A stretch of DNA of 64,000 nt from Blakeslea trispora (lineage: Eukaryota; Mucoromycota; Mucoromycetes; Mucorales; Choanephoraceae), in the NCBI GenBank assembly GCA_025331445.1, contig JAIWNE010000017.1:124001-188000 (forward strand). Reading direction: 5' to 3'. A model generated the notes under the pieces. It was not told the origin of the DNA. It saw only the letters and a list, made by a program, of their open reading frames with translations, and did no database searches. This document shows positions 48,062 through 59,010 of this stretch, in pieces. The stretch's first letter is position 1. Each line of letters begins with the position of its first letter. The translations under genes were made by a program, and so were the position numbers.

Positions 48062-49068
48062 TTTTACATTGAAGTATCTACTAAAAAGCACTTAGCCGAA
48101 GAAACCAAGTCCTTACGTTCTGAATTGTTCAAGCTAGGCTTGAAGCCAACAAGAATTACTCATCTGACATCTGTAAAGATAAAAACTGTATACATAGTTT
48201 TGAGCAGATCAATTTCACTTAGTACAGCAAAGGTACTACAGATTCTGGCAGAAAGAGCAAAATCGCACCCAGAGTACTTCGCTTCCTTCTTGGGGAAGTT
48301 GGGTACAAAAGGATAGCCACTTTGGCTGAATTGACCTGTTCTTTGCATGTGAAAGTGAGCATTTTCACAGTTCGTCGTGCATTGCACAAAATGAGGTTCC
48401 AAAGCAGGGTGACTCAGAAAAAGCCGTATCTAGCTGTCCAGCACAGAAAGAGAAGGCTCGATTTTGCTAGAAAATATGCTTACCGGAAAGCCAAAGACTG
48501 GAGGAGAGTGCTTTGGAAGGATGAAATTTCGTTCGAAAATGGCCGTTGTCGATGTTTGGCACGGGACACATGAGAAGTATCCTGAAGAATGTCTGGTGCC
48601 AAGTTCCAAAAGTGGCAAGACCTGCGTAATAGTTGGGGGGGGGTACTATCAGGTCTGGACACAAGTTAGAACTTCTTTTTCTTGGCGATGAAGAGCGTAG
48701 GGAACCTAAATTTGTATCCTCTGCTTACGAATGTCCTCTCGCCAGATTTTACGGACTGAAGCATGACCTCATATTGACGGAAAGCGGCGCTACAGTTTAT
48801 AGATCAAGAATCTCCAAGGAGTGGAGAATCGAGAAAGGTCCCGAGGTTTTGGACTGGTCTGCACAATCGCCGGATCTTAATTCAATTGAAAATTTATGGA
48901 TGATTATGAAACGACGAGTGCAGGCCAAAAGAAGTAGGATTGACCTCTTTGTGGTTATGAAAAATTACGAGGCATACTTGCAAAAGGTTTAGGATGAGAT
49001 TGAAACACAGATCTGGGATCATGTCATTGCAAGCATGCCCACCAGATTGAAGATAGTGAAAAAAAAAA
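48062..49068 (+). pseudogene. Decayed Tc1-type DDE transposase
   Basis: The plus strand carries a nearly full-length transposase broken by frameshifts near 48290, 48540 and at the G9 run 48635-48643. Order: helix-turn-helix region (LFKLGLKPTRITHLTSVKIK), VSIFTVRRALHKMRF, the first catalytic Asp in RRVLWKDEISFE, then GHKLELLFLGDEERREP, LTESGATVYRSR, and SAQSPDLNSIENLWMIMKRR with the third Glu intact. The second Asp, expected in an EDGA motif, is Ser here (ESGA), so the copy is dead. It is different in sequence from the Tc1 relic at 20.2-21.0 kb. Confidence 0.8.
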
Positions 49069-49611
49069 AAGAAAGAAAGGGAGTGTAACCGGCTTTTCAT
49101 ATATTTTTTATATAATAAACTTTTTTTTTCTTTACAAAAAAAGTATTATCATTATTTATAGAGATTTATGATTGTTTTTATGCATTTAGGAGTGTTGAAC
49201 AATGACGAGATGACCATTGGATAGCAAGGAACAAGATGATGATTATTTGAATTTTGCAGAAATTTGGACAACTCTCTCATTTCATTGTTTGTCTTCTTAG
49301 TTTACTCCAACAACAAATGCTAAATTCAGCTTACTGATCTTTCCTTTGCTTCCTTTTTCTTTTTCAAATTATATACAGTCTTTTCTTCCCTCTCATGCTA
49401 CTTACAGAACTTTAACTAAAACTAGATTTATTTTCTTGAAGAAGGCAAGAAGGAATTGCTTGTGATTTAGTAATGAGCCTATTCTCTTTTGGTACTCAAC
49501 CAAATAAGTACTTCTTATACTGATCAGGCAAAAAAAACAACATTTGCAACTGTAATTGACTTTTAGATTTTATTTATCATAAATAAGGGAAATAGAGAAA
49601 AAAAAACAGGG
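49069..49611. other. Intergenic
   Basis: 3' flank of the ADCK1-like gene and of the transposase relic; A/T runs only. Confidence 0.5.
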
Positions 49612-51533
49612 TCACACATGTAACGATTGTTTATCAGTATGAATGCTTTTCTTGTCTGACCAGTTTAGTTTTTCAGCCAACTTAAAACCAATTTGATATA
49701 TCCACAAAAGATAGGACAATGACTTGTATTGCCACCAAGCGCTCAATAGTTCCTTAAACAAACCCCATCTAAAACCAGTTGATCGTATCTTTTCAGAAAT
49801 ATATCGCTTAGTATCCAGCCAAACAGCTTTAGAACAGTACATGCCCATGACAACATAGGTAATACGTTCATCTGAACTTGAATTCAATTTCTCATCCACA
49901 TGCCTTAAAAGATCGTTTGTCTTGAGCAAAAGCAGAACAGGTCGAGGAAGCTTAGCCAAGATATCAGCTACTTCCACCAAATAGGTCAATGCCCCCTCAG
50001 AGATACGACCTACTTCTTCTTTCTCTCGTGTACTTCCTAGATCAGACTGTGTAATCTTATCCCATTCTCGGCCTGTCAACATACAGGCGAACAGTTGATA
50101 GATCTCTGTGCCGCCTACTAGTTGAGCATATTTCTGAATACCTTGCTCATCAGCTTTGATTAGAGAAGTCCATAGGTTGGCATAGTTTGAACGAAGTTCA
50201 TCTGATAGTTCTCGATAGAGACCGTGGTCCAGCAAGACCAAATCGAAATTGTGCTTGGCATGTGAGTTCTTTGCAGGGCGTACAAAGACATTACCCGGGT
50301 GAGGATCGCAGTGGACAAAACCGTGCAAGAAAATCATTTCGGCAAAGACGCGCGTTAGTTCATTTGATACCTGTCTTGGATCAATCTGATGTTTTCTCAT
50401 ATATTCCAAATCATCCACTCGAGAACCATTAATGACTAAACAATGAGGATGGTTGATAAGATATCTTTTGCTCTTTTTTTTAAAGTAGTTTAGGAAAGGA
50501 GGGAGAAGCGAGAAATCTCCCTTTTTTTTATGAACTTACATTCCATACACATAATACGTCTTTTGGCCCAAATAACATTGGGAATGACGAGTGAGATAGA
50601 ATTTGTTTCGACGTCTTGGGCAAAATTATCTCTGACTCGTCTAGCATTCTGTGTCTCATGTATAAAATCAAGCTCTTTAGGAATAGATTCTCTCATCTCT
50701 TCAGCAAACCAGTCAAAACCAAAATCAGGAAACACACGTTTGATGATCTCAAAAATAAAGGATACTGTATCCATATCCAATTGACAATACTCATCCAAAT
50801 AAGGGTGTTGTAGTTTGACAGCAACCCACCTATCATTTGTGTGATCATCCAACCAACTGTTTTCTCGTTGTTGTTTCAATAATTCAATGCTATTTTGTGA
50901 CAGTCGTGCCCGATGTACTTGAGCTAAAGAAGCTACACCCAAGGGAGTCCAGTCAAACTCTTCAAAGATATCTTCTATAGGTAATCCCATATCTGACGTA
51001 AAGAGGGCTCGAATGTCTTCAGGGCTTGTGGGTACACATTGATCTTGCAAGACTCGCATGGTTAGACACCATTCGTCAGGCAGTAAATATTGCATGACCG
51101 AGATATGCTGACCTAATTTGACATAGACACCACCCAAGCGTTGAATTGCCTTGAGTACTTGATTCGCTGAACGTTGATGACAGGCTCGTTTCTCTTGTTC
51201 ATAGGCGTCATTGTCAGGATAGTCTCTCGATAATGTGCGATGATAATCATAGGCTACTTGAGCACCTACAACACCAGCAATACGACAACGCTCGAGCGCA
51301 TTGGCAACATGTCGAAACTGGTCGCTTGTGTTGTACAGAAGTGTTCCACCCAAACCTACAGTGACTGTAGTGACCAAGCTCGCCATCGCGGCACCTTGAA
51401 CAATACGTCTAGCTAGACTTTTCCGAGATGGTTGAGTGGCCGACACAAAGGATCTTACGTTGGGTCGAAGGAAAGGTAAGGTTGGTCTTAGTAGCCGAGT
51501 TGAGTGCCGAACAAGCAGTTGACTCTGGTTCAT
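49612..51533 (-). CDS. MCP2: ABC1/ADCK (UbiB) family atypical kinase, ADCK1/MCP2 type, mitochondrial
   Basis: Two exons, 50540-51533 and 49612-50435, with a 104-bp intron, give 605 residues. The N-terminus is rich in Arg/Ser/Leu without acidic residues for about 50 positions (a mitochondrial targeting signal), followed by a membrane segment (GAAMASLVTTVTVGLGGTLL). The ABC1 hallmarks are complete: YVKLGQ (about 137-142), the Ala-rich loop GVASLAQVHRA, VAVKLQHP (Lys about 240), KELDFIHE, then after the intron FVHCDPHPGNVF (catalytic loop) and LLDHGL (metal-binding). The acceptor is placed so that MCMEFINGSRVDDL, the hinge motif of the family, is continuous. ADCK1/Mcp2 proteins act in mitochondrial inner-membrane lipid or coenzyme Q homeostasis; Coq8 itself has a somewhat different extension. 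The symbol follows the closest yeast type and is tentative. Confidence 0.88.
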
Positions 51534-52967
51534 GTCAGTTTGATTATGAAGCAAATATTGAGGATTATCTATTAAAATAATGAAGAATTAAATGGAGCAA
51601 AGTAAGAGCCAATGCGGGCATTCAATACATGACTTCATAAACCTTCACTTCAAAGTGGGACTTAAAGTAATCTTCTATTGGTTCGGATAATGACATGGTG
51701 TATAGCTCATTTTAAATCTATGCTATTTTTTGCTTGAATTTCAGCAGATAAATAGAGATGTTTTTAAAAAGTTTCGTCCCAAAAATCAATGCTTTTTTTC
51801 TCTCTCATTATAGCTACCGCATAAAGCATGAGCTTGCAAAGGATTAAGAATGTCATGGCTGAATAGCACTCTTCTTTCTATTTCAGCTTTGCCAAAGAAA
51901 CAAATACTATAATTTTTTTCTCCAAAGGAGATTTTACTCATCGTTTTAAGTTGCGTACAAAGAAGAAAAAGCTCTCAAATAGCATACGTGCCCAGCAATG
52001 TTTTGAAAATTTTCTTTGTACTACAAATAATGCCGCAAAGAAAAAGATTGCTTTGTTGAATAATGAATCATAATCTTCCTAAAAAAGAAGGGAAAAGAGC
52101 CATTCTTCTAAGCACATTGAAGAAAACGATTGCTCTGCTATCAAGACAACAATCAAACAAGCTTACTCAAGTACCATAGAAAATATAGCAGCGGGGCTGA
52201 AAAATCCATGCATGATAGACTTTATTCATCAAGTTCTTTTGAGAGATCTCTATGTCATGAAGTTAAGATACAGGTTATCGGTACATATATGCTGACAGGC
52301 GGTTCCAAGACTTGAATGGCAATTGACATCCCTATTCAACATGCTGCTTTTTTTTTAGAATGAGTTTTACAACCATTTTAGTTATCATGTCAATAAATGG
52401 TGGGTTACCATAGACGATATTTGAATGGAGTTGGTCGAAAGCTTATGATAATTATTTCTTTCAGCTGTTATTCTTTTCAATCGCTGCCACAAGTAGAGTC
52501 AATGGTAGCATAACTGTATGGCCTATAAGTAATGATAAAAGCGTCAATCCTGAATACCATGGGCGCTTCGTAGCGGTCAGGTTTGAGCAGTTATTTGAAA
52601 ATCCTATGTCTCTCACTTGTTTCTAAAGGTAGTCGTATAATTCATAATGGATAGTACCTCCTAAATTAAGCGTAGAGTGAGTCCTATGCCAATTGTGACA
52701 AACAAAAAAGAAATAAAAATTGGAACAGTTTGATCGAGTCAATGCCTCAAAGACTACAGGATATCATAGAAAAGGAGGGGCAACCCATTATTAATCTCAA
52801 GCTTTCACCCAATTTCATTTATTCTCAAATATTGAAACTCATCAAATGTAATACCTGCAGTGTTTGAAATAGCCATGAGCTTCTTTAGTAGCGTTTTGTT
52901 GTATGTTTACACAACAACTGTAGATATTCTAACTATTCAGTACCATAGTTGGCATGGCTTTCATGTC

Positions 52968-52970
<3 letters not shown>
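51534..52970. other. Intergenic, nothing recognised
   Basis: Promoter of the ADCK1-like gene and about 1 kb of AT-rich sequence. This interval is immediately 3' of the Fanzor-like locus on the minus strand and would be where a guide RNA lies if one survives; I see no convincing structure. Confidence 0.4.

Positions 52971-53034
<64 letters not shown>
52971..53034. repeat. (GA)32 microsatellite
   Basis: An uninterrupted GA dinucleotide run of 64 bp, directly downstream of the Fanzor-like locus. Length perfection suggests recent slippage, so it should vary between strains. Confidence 0.97.
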
Positions 53035-53038
<4 letters not shown>

Positions 53039-53088
53039 TTAGCAAATTAAGACAATTAAAGTTTATGTAACACTTACAACCTTGCTCA

Positions 53089-56054
53089 TCAGGCTTCGCG
53101 TGCAGCCAATACACCGCTTCTTGTGCAGAAGGATGCTGTTTTGTAATTGAAGTAAATGTTGGAGGGACTGATGGTTCGAGAGAAAGTAGGAAGAGTTTGT
53201 TGGAACAGCAAAGTTGTAATTCCGGAAATGGCAATAGCAAGTGCAGACAGTTTGTCACGGCCACTTACCCCACGACCATTCGTGACAAGTAGGCAATCAG
53301 GGTTCAAGCAGTGGAATGCGCCTTTCATGTTTCTATACATTGTTTTGCCTTTCACTTGTATAAGCTGCTTTGGATGTTGAAGTTTATGAAAGCAATAGAC
53401 ACAGGTTTGCGACGTGTTGCTTTCGTTGGTAATGCTGACTGTTGTATAGCGGGCATGGTTATTCTGTTTCCAAGTACCACCATAGCGCAAGTGTTGTTTA
53501 GTTCTGGAGCCAACACCCATACCTCTATCACCAATTATCATAACCAACTGCTTCTGAGATGACTGAGGTTTTACTTTCTGCTTGTCTTTTCGATCTTTGA
53601 TTGCTACTACTTTAGGGTTCAACCAAAGTCGTTCTCGAGCACAAATACGATCTTTTGACTTCTTCGCATTTCTCTTCTCATGTCACCCTTCTTCATTATG
53701 GTATTCTGGTAGAAGCTTCTCACCACATTTTTGTTATCTTGCAAGCACCTGTACGCATTCCAAACATCTTCTTCATTCTTAACAGTACTGAAATTTTGAC
53801 GTGGCAATGCTGCTTCTGCTTCAGCGACTTGCGGACTGTTTTTCTTCATCAACGCCAACTGGTGTCTGTAATGAAAATTTCTACTTGCAAAATCAACATC
53901 TTCAGCAGAAAATGTCTGTGCTTCAGGCAATGGTTGGAATCCAGGTTCAGTTTGCTCAGTCAAAGCAGCGAAACGGTTGTGGAGCTTCAAATGGTAGACA
54001 TATCGTTCGAGTGAAACAGGTACTGATTCTGACATTTTTACAATGCCATTGTCCGTGCCAGAGAAAACGAAATCTTGAGAAAGCTGGTGAGGATCTGGAT
54101 TAAGGTTTGCATCTTCAGACTTGAATATAGCGCCGCGTTCGTTGACATCAGCCTTTTGGATATGTCTCAAAGTCTTTTCAGCCTTCTGCTTTCCCTTATC
54201 TTTTTTGGGCATGGCAACAGCTCTACGTCGAATATACAGGCTAAATCTTCAATCAGACAACTCACGCTTGCATTCTTCAAAAGCCAAATAGCCCTCGTAT
54301 CTTTTTTCTTTTAACAAATTGACCAGCTGAGATATTTCCTTTTGAATGCCATCTAAGGCTTTCTTTTGTAGCTCGGTAGGTAAAGTCACTCGCAGTTCCT
54401 GCTGACCAGATTGAGTACCTTGAATTTGTTGATTGCGATGTGAATGATATTAAAGATGTCTGGCAAGCAGCCACAAAGACCGGCTTCAGCTTCTTCGGAA
54501 GGAGTGGATGGCCTAGATGGTTCAGTTGGTAGAGCTTGAGTTGCAGAAGGCTCGGAGAAGGGGTTTTTCCAATATCGCTTAGCTACTTTGATTTGAATGC
54601 CAAAGTTACCATCATTGTATGCTTTATAAGCTTGCTTCAGGTTCTTGGACAAATCATTCACTTCTTTCTGCAAAGTAGCAATTTCATTCTTGAGGATATT
54701 CTTGTCTTTTTTTCGGACTGCAACAGGATTTGCTGCCATGTTGATTTTGGAAGATTGCTAGTGGAAAGTTGCTTTCTCAAAGAAGCTGTTGTCTCCTTGG
54801 ACTTGTTCGCCTTTGTACCCAACAACCTTATATGCTGTAAGCCGGGCAGAATAGTGATGTTGTGTGAGAATGTCAACTTGTTTCTTTTGCATGCTGTTTG
54901 AATGCTTGCCATATTGAAAAAGAAATTAAACAAAGTATCCTTATGATTGTTGACATCAATTGCACGTTGAAGCGGTGTACCATCATATTTAGAGAATTTT
55001 AGTTTTTGTTGACCGTGATTACAATACAAAGAGTAGAGGGATTCTGCATTTATTCGGAAAGCTTTTAGGTTGACAGAGGGCATAGGACACATGTTGCAAT
55101 TAAATCTAGCATAACCGACACAGCGGAGAAGATCGTTTGCAAGGATAATGAATAGAAGCTAGTGACTAATAGATTCATAGTTTGCTTTCGAAGGGATATA
55201 TAACTTGAGCCTTATGACAATAAGTAAGCATACATCAATCTCATTCTCTGAAAGATCTGCGCGTGTATTCACCAAGGATTCACGAGTGAGATAACCATCT
55301 TCAAATAACAAGCTTTTTATCAGACCCTTCATTTCAAATATACGCCTTCTACTAGCATCTTGGCTACCATCCCTTAAAGCATCTTCTTCTTCAATCATAT
55401 CTACTTCTTCAATACTGGAGTAACCATCGGGGGATGGTGACAAAGCAGCTTCTTCGTATACTTGTTTGGCTATGGCTGATTCTTCTAATGGGGATCTCAT
55501 TGGTTCATTGTCTTTGCTAGATTTGATTTTTAGAGGTTTTGCAGATAGACTTCCAACAGACACTGCCAATTTTTTGCTGCCTTCAGCTCATAACCTACGT
55601 CTTTAAGGGGTTTTTTTCGACTTGGACCAGAAGTACTTTCAGCAACAACATCTTTGGATGTAATTTGTTTTGGTTTCTCTCTGTTTTTCTAAATAAAGTG
55701 AAGATAAAGGTTTATCAGTGCTGCTGTTATGAGTCAAGATAAGAAATAGCTTTTACCTTCTGTATGATAAAATCTTCGTATGTCTTGATACGCTTTTCGC
55801 GTCGAATCCAAATGTTACCATGTTTTGCTTTTCGGTTATACTTTTTTCAATCGGTATCTCTCATTCCTGATGATCCTGCAATACACACCTGATAGCAATA
55901 CAGAAATTTCATGATTTTGAACTTGTGGGGGCAACTGGCTCTCCTCGCTTTTCTTCTTTTGCCGGTCTTTTGCAAGAGAAAAGTTGCTCTTTGCTATATC
56001 TGTTGCCCAAAATTTCTTTTTTGACAATACCTCAAATTGTGTTAGAGCAATCAA
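53089..56054 (-). pseudogene. Decayed Fanzor (eukaryotic TnpB-like, RNA-guided nuclease family)
   Basis: The nuclease half is clear. Codons at 54212-53619 hold the RuvC-I motif FVFSGTDNGIVKMSES (Asp codon 54051-54053). Codons at 53622-53089 hold MIIGDRGMGVGSR, LRYGGTWKQN, ITNESNTSQTCVYC, a zinc ribbon (C-x2-C, then HCLNPDC) and the RuvC-III motif GRDKLSALAIAI (Asp codon near 53254-53256). TSQTC-C...C-RD-x-x-A is the TnpB/Fanzor signature. Upstream, to 56054, frames with a 75-bp intron (55159-55233) give a long N-terminal part: KAFRINAESLYSLYCNHGQQ, a coiled coil near 54690 and the acidic SSIEEVDMIEEEDALRD. Breaks: frameshift at the T4 run 53653-53656, TGA at 54249-54251, further shifts near 54440, 54780, 55590 and 55850, and one in the C-terminal tail near 53175. 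The upstream part might be a separate gene. Confidence 0.75.
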
Positions 56055-57540
56055 TGCATTTTATTGATTCCCTTTAAAGATCACCAACACATACAAAAAG
56101 ACCCCGTTGATATGGATGTAACATGCTTTTATCTCAATATTATACTACTTGTTTGGTATCGAGTTGTACACGTTAGATCGTTTTGTATGTGGAGTGAGCG
56201 TTATTTACCAAAAAAACCATCAAATTTACTGCCGAGGAAACAATAGCAACCAAGTTTGACCTCACTTCCCAAACAGAAACAAGCTTCTTTTTGTTTATAG
56301 CAGGAGGTAAGTTATTTCATATGACTCAAAATGTATATTGCTGATGATTTTTACCCAAAAAAATCACATTACTCTATAATCACAAACTTGATTCCATAAA
56401 TGGGGCACTTCTTCGTTTTTAGAAGGACTTTCTTCTTTCTGTCAAGCAAGTCAGAATGATATTACTCGAGAGCATGTCTTTCATTGACTCCTCTAATAGT
56501 GTTCCTTAAACGAAATACAGCTCTTGTAAGAATTGCAGAGCGTTACTGGCTTCGTCTCTGAGACAAAGCTTACTTCATTAGCTTGATTGTCTTACTCACT
56601 TTCATTTCTTATTTGTAGTCGAACAAGCTTGCAATCATTGAAGTTTTCTTGTTGGATCTCTTTGGTAGAACCGAGAGAGAGATTTTTGATGTTTTGATGT
56701 TTTACAATGTTCTTTATGAGTCCACTCATCAAAAAGCATTGTATGCAAAAGCTTAAATGAGCAATGGTAATAACAACTTTTATTGGCTAACAGCGTCCAA
56801 TCGTATTGCTTATTACTGACGGAGTAGTCCCCCAGACACAGCAGCCCCGCCCTATAGTTAAGATGTCGGCAGAACAATATTCGTTAGATTTTATTGGAGG
56901 TCACTGTGCGACCGAAAAAACTCATTTTCTTTTGTTAAAATACCACTTAAAGATGACCAAACTAATCCACTATGCATTTGATGCCATATTGATCACCACT
57001 CTGCTAGCTAGTATTAAGCGATCAACAGGACTAGAGTAAATTGACTGTTCAATTTTTTTTGGCTCTTTTTGATGGAAATGCATTTAACCTAATATATGCG
57101 TATATGTATGCATATAAATCTATAGGCTTGCCACTTCAAAACTTGAAAGCAGTACAATCAGAAGTTATGTTGATAAATATCTCAACTTGGGAGAATGGAT
57201 ATTTGATATGAGTGTTGCTTATATGAACCATTCTTCTTATTTTACTAAGCAACATAAAAGATCCTAGAAGCTTTGTTTGTTTGGTGATGCTTATTTCCTG
57301 TCCAGCTTTCTTTAATAAACTCGGCATCAAGTTGTTTCGGTAGATATGTCTTTCTTCTTCTTGTTGTCATCATTTAAAAGAAAAACGTAGTGTGTTGCTA
57401 TTTTAACAGATTCAGACATAATACAGTGGCTTAATCTTATTTTATTTGATCAGCGAGGAAATACATGATATATTTTTTGTAATGTGTATGATAATTGATC
57501 TTCTTTAAGCGAAAGTAGTAAATTAAAATAAGAGAGGAAG
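56055..57540. other. Intergenic between two mobile-element relics
   Basis: Short frames on both strands without motifs. No gene supported. Confidence 0.4.
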
Positions 57541-57906
57541 GGTCATAAATGTTCCAACCGGGTTCTGTTCTGATTCGTTTTGCCCAAGTTTGAGCAGTCC
57601 TCTCAGCACTTCCAGCATACTCTGCTGCTTTAGCAACAGAAAAAGAAACTTCATTTTCAAGTAGTATAGGAGCAAAGTTTTCTGAGCATCTGTGTAAGAT
57701 GCCTAGTTTCTAACATTCCCAACTTTATTATCAATAGTCTTGTTTACTTTTTCAATGACGAGCGAACTTCTGTTCTCTAAATTTTCGTCCTTGGCATCGA
57801 GCTCAATGGGAACAGGTTGGCATTTATTGTATTCACTTAAATCTGGTAAGTTTTGAAGATTAGACTCGCCTCCTTCTTCAATAAAGAATCTGTGTGTGTT
57901 GCTCAT
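57541..57906 (-). pseudogene. Transposase N-terminus (helix-turn-helix), broken
   Basis: An ATG at 57906 opens MSNTHRFFIEEGGESN and runs 67 codons to a stop. In a shifted frame the sequence goes on as ENEVSFSVAKAAEYAGSAER then TAQTWAKRIRTEPGW, a helix-turn-helix of the kind found at the start of fungal Tc1/IS630-like transposases. The catalytic part is missing. The start of this frame and its leader are duplicated at 2.7-2.9 kb. Confidence 0.5.
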
Positions 57907-58070
57907 TTAAATATATTCAAATGAAAGAAACGCTTTTTAGGATGATAGAGTCTGCTATTTGATTTTCAAAATATGCTGTATGGAAATTTTATTCACGCTT
58001 AATGGTTTTTTATTTTATGACAGTTGCATTTTCAGAAACCGCTGATTGATTTTTCAAATCCGCCATTTGG
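57870..58070 (-). repeat. Dispersed transposon leader, second copy
   Basis: Partner of the repeat at 2748-2962. Identity is high over about 125 bp covering the first codons and the leader (for example gaatctgtg and the run ggatgatagagtctgc with one difference), then resumes for about 20 bp near 58042-58062. Confidence 0.75.
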
Positions 58071-58599
58071 GGGCCGTACGTCTGAATTTGTTGAAAAAGA
58101 ACTTACTCAGGATATTCCTTTTTCTAAATCTTTAGTTTTGGCAAAGGTTATTCGATTGCTTTAATTTAACAACAACTTATTTTGTCTTCTTCCGAGCACA
58201 CCTCTCTTTTTGACGTGCGACTCCTCTCAATTATTTATTAATAAAAACAATTCTACACAAAAAAAAAAGAACTTACTAAAAAAAGTGTGTATGATTTTCA
58301 ATGCTACATTATACACCATTTTCGGAAATAGTTTCTCTTCTTGAATGTGCTTTGTAACTCAATTATGATTCTTTTAAAGCCTTCGAAAGTGAGGGAAGCA
58401 TATTGGTTGTGAGCAATCATAGGATAAATTACTTTGCCAGTAGATACAATCATGCAAGTAGAATGAGAGCTACTCAAATTAACAGAAAAGAAGTATCAGT
58501 GTAAGTGAGCTTGGCCGTTGAGTCTATGTTTGACGCATGGAGTCCGGGCTGTATCTAGTCGATATCGCCCAAGAGAGAAATTAAATCAGAACGAGCATA

Positions 58600-58860
58600 T
58601 TACAAACCACACCTCCATTGCGGTAATAAAATTAGCACCTCCGCTGCGCTCTGGTTAATTTTATTGACCTTCATTATGTTGCGGTACGCTACGCTTTGTA
58701 AGATGCTCGTGCTGCCGCAGGCCAACTAATCCGATGAGAAGATCAATGTGGGGGCCCCACCCATATTTTTTTTGAACCTTCGCTGTGGTATAAAATAGCC
58801 CCTTCGCTGCGCTTCGTGTATTTTAAACCGTCGCTTCGGTAAAAAAAAAACATGTGTCCC
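58600..58860. repeat. GC-rich hairpin cluster at the 3' side of the Helitron
   Basis: Three inverted repeats follow one another: AATAAAATTA (58625-58634) with TAATTTTATT (58656-58665), GTGGGG-G-CCCCAC (58748-58760), and TAAAATA (58791-58797) with TATTTTA (58819-58825). The first and third have similar loops, with CTCCGCTGCGCTCTGG and CTTCGCTGCGCTTCG. This region contrasts sharply with the AT-rich surroundings and lies downstream of the Helitron helicase on its coding strand. Confidence 0.6.
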
Positions 58861-59010
58861 GGGGCAGTGAGAAAGACATGAGCTTATTCGACCTAATCAA
58901 CAAATGTTTAATCAGATGGGTTTGTTCAGGACCAAATACACTTTCTTTTTTCAATATATATATATGATTTTATTGATATTATATATGATAGTAATAAGAA
59001 AATTAGAGGT

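Noticed and set aside
52929..53050. Protein tail of (SL)n repeats
   Set aside because: Translation of the GA microsatellite, not a real protein segment.
58551..58570. CTAG at the end of a short hairpin as the Helitron 3' terminus
   Set aside because: The next host base does not fit the A|T insertion preference and no copy comparison is possible; end left open.
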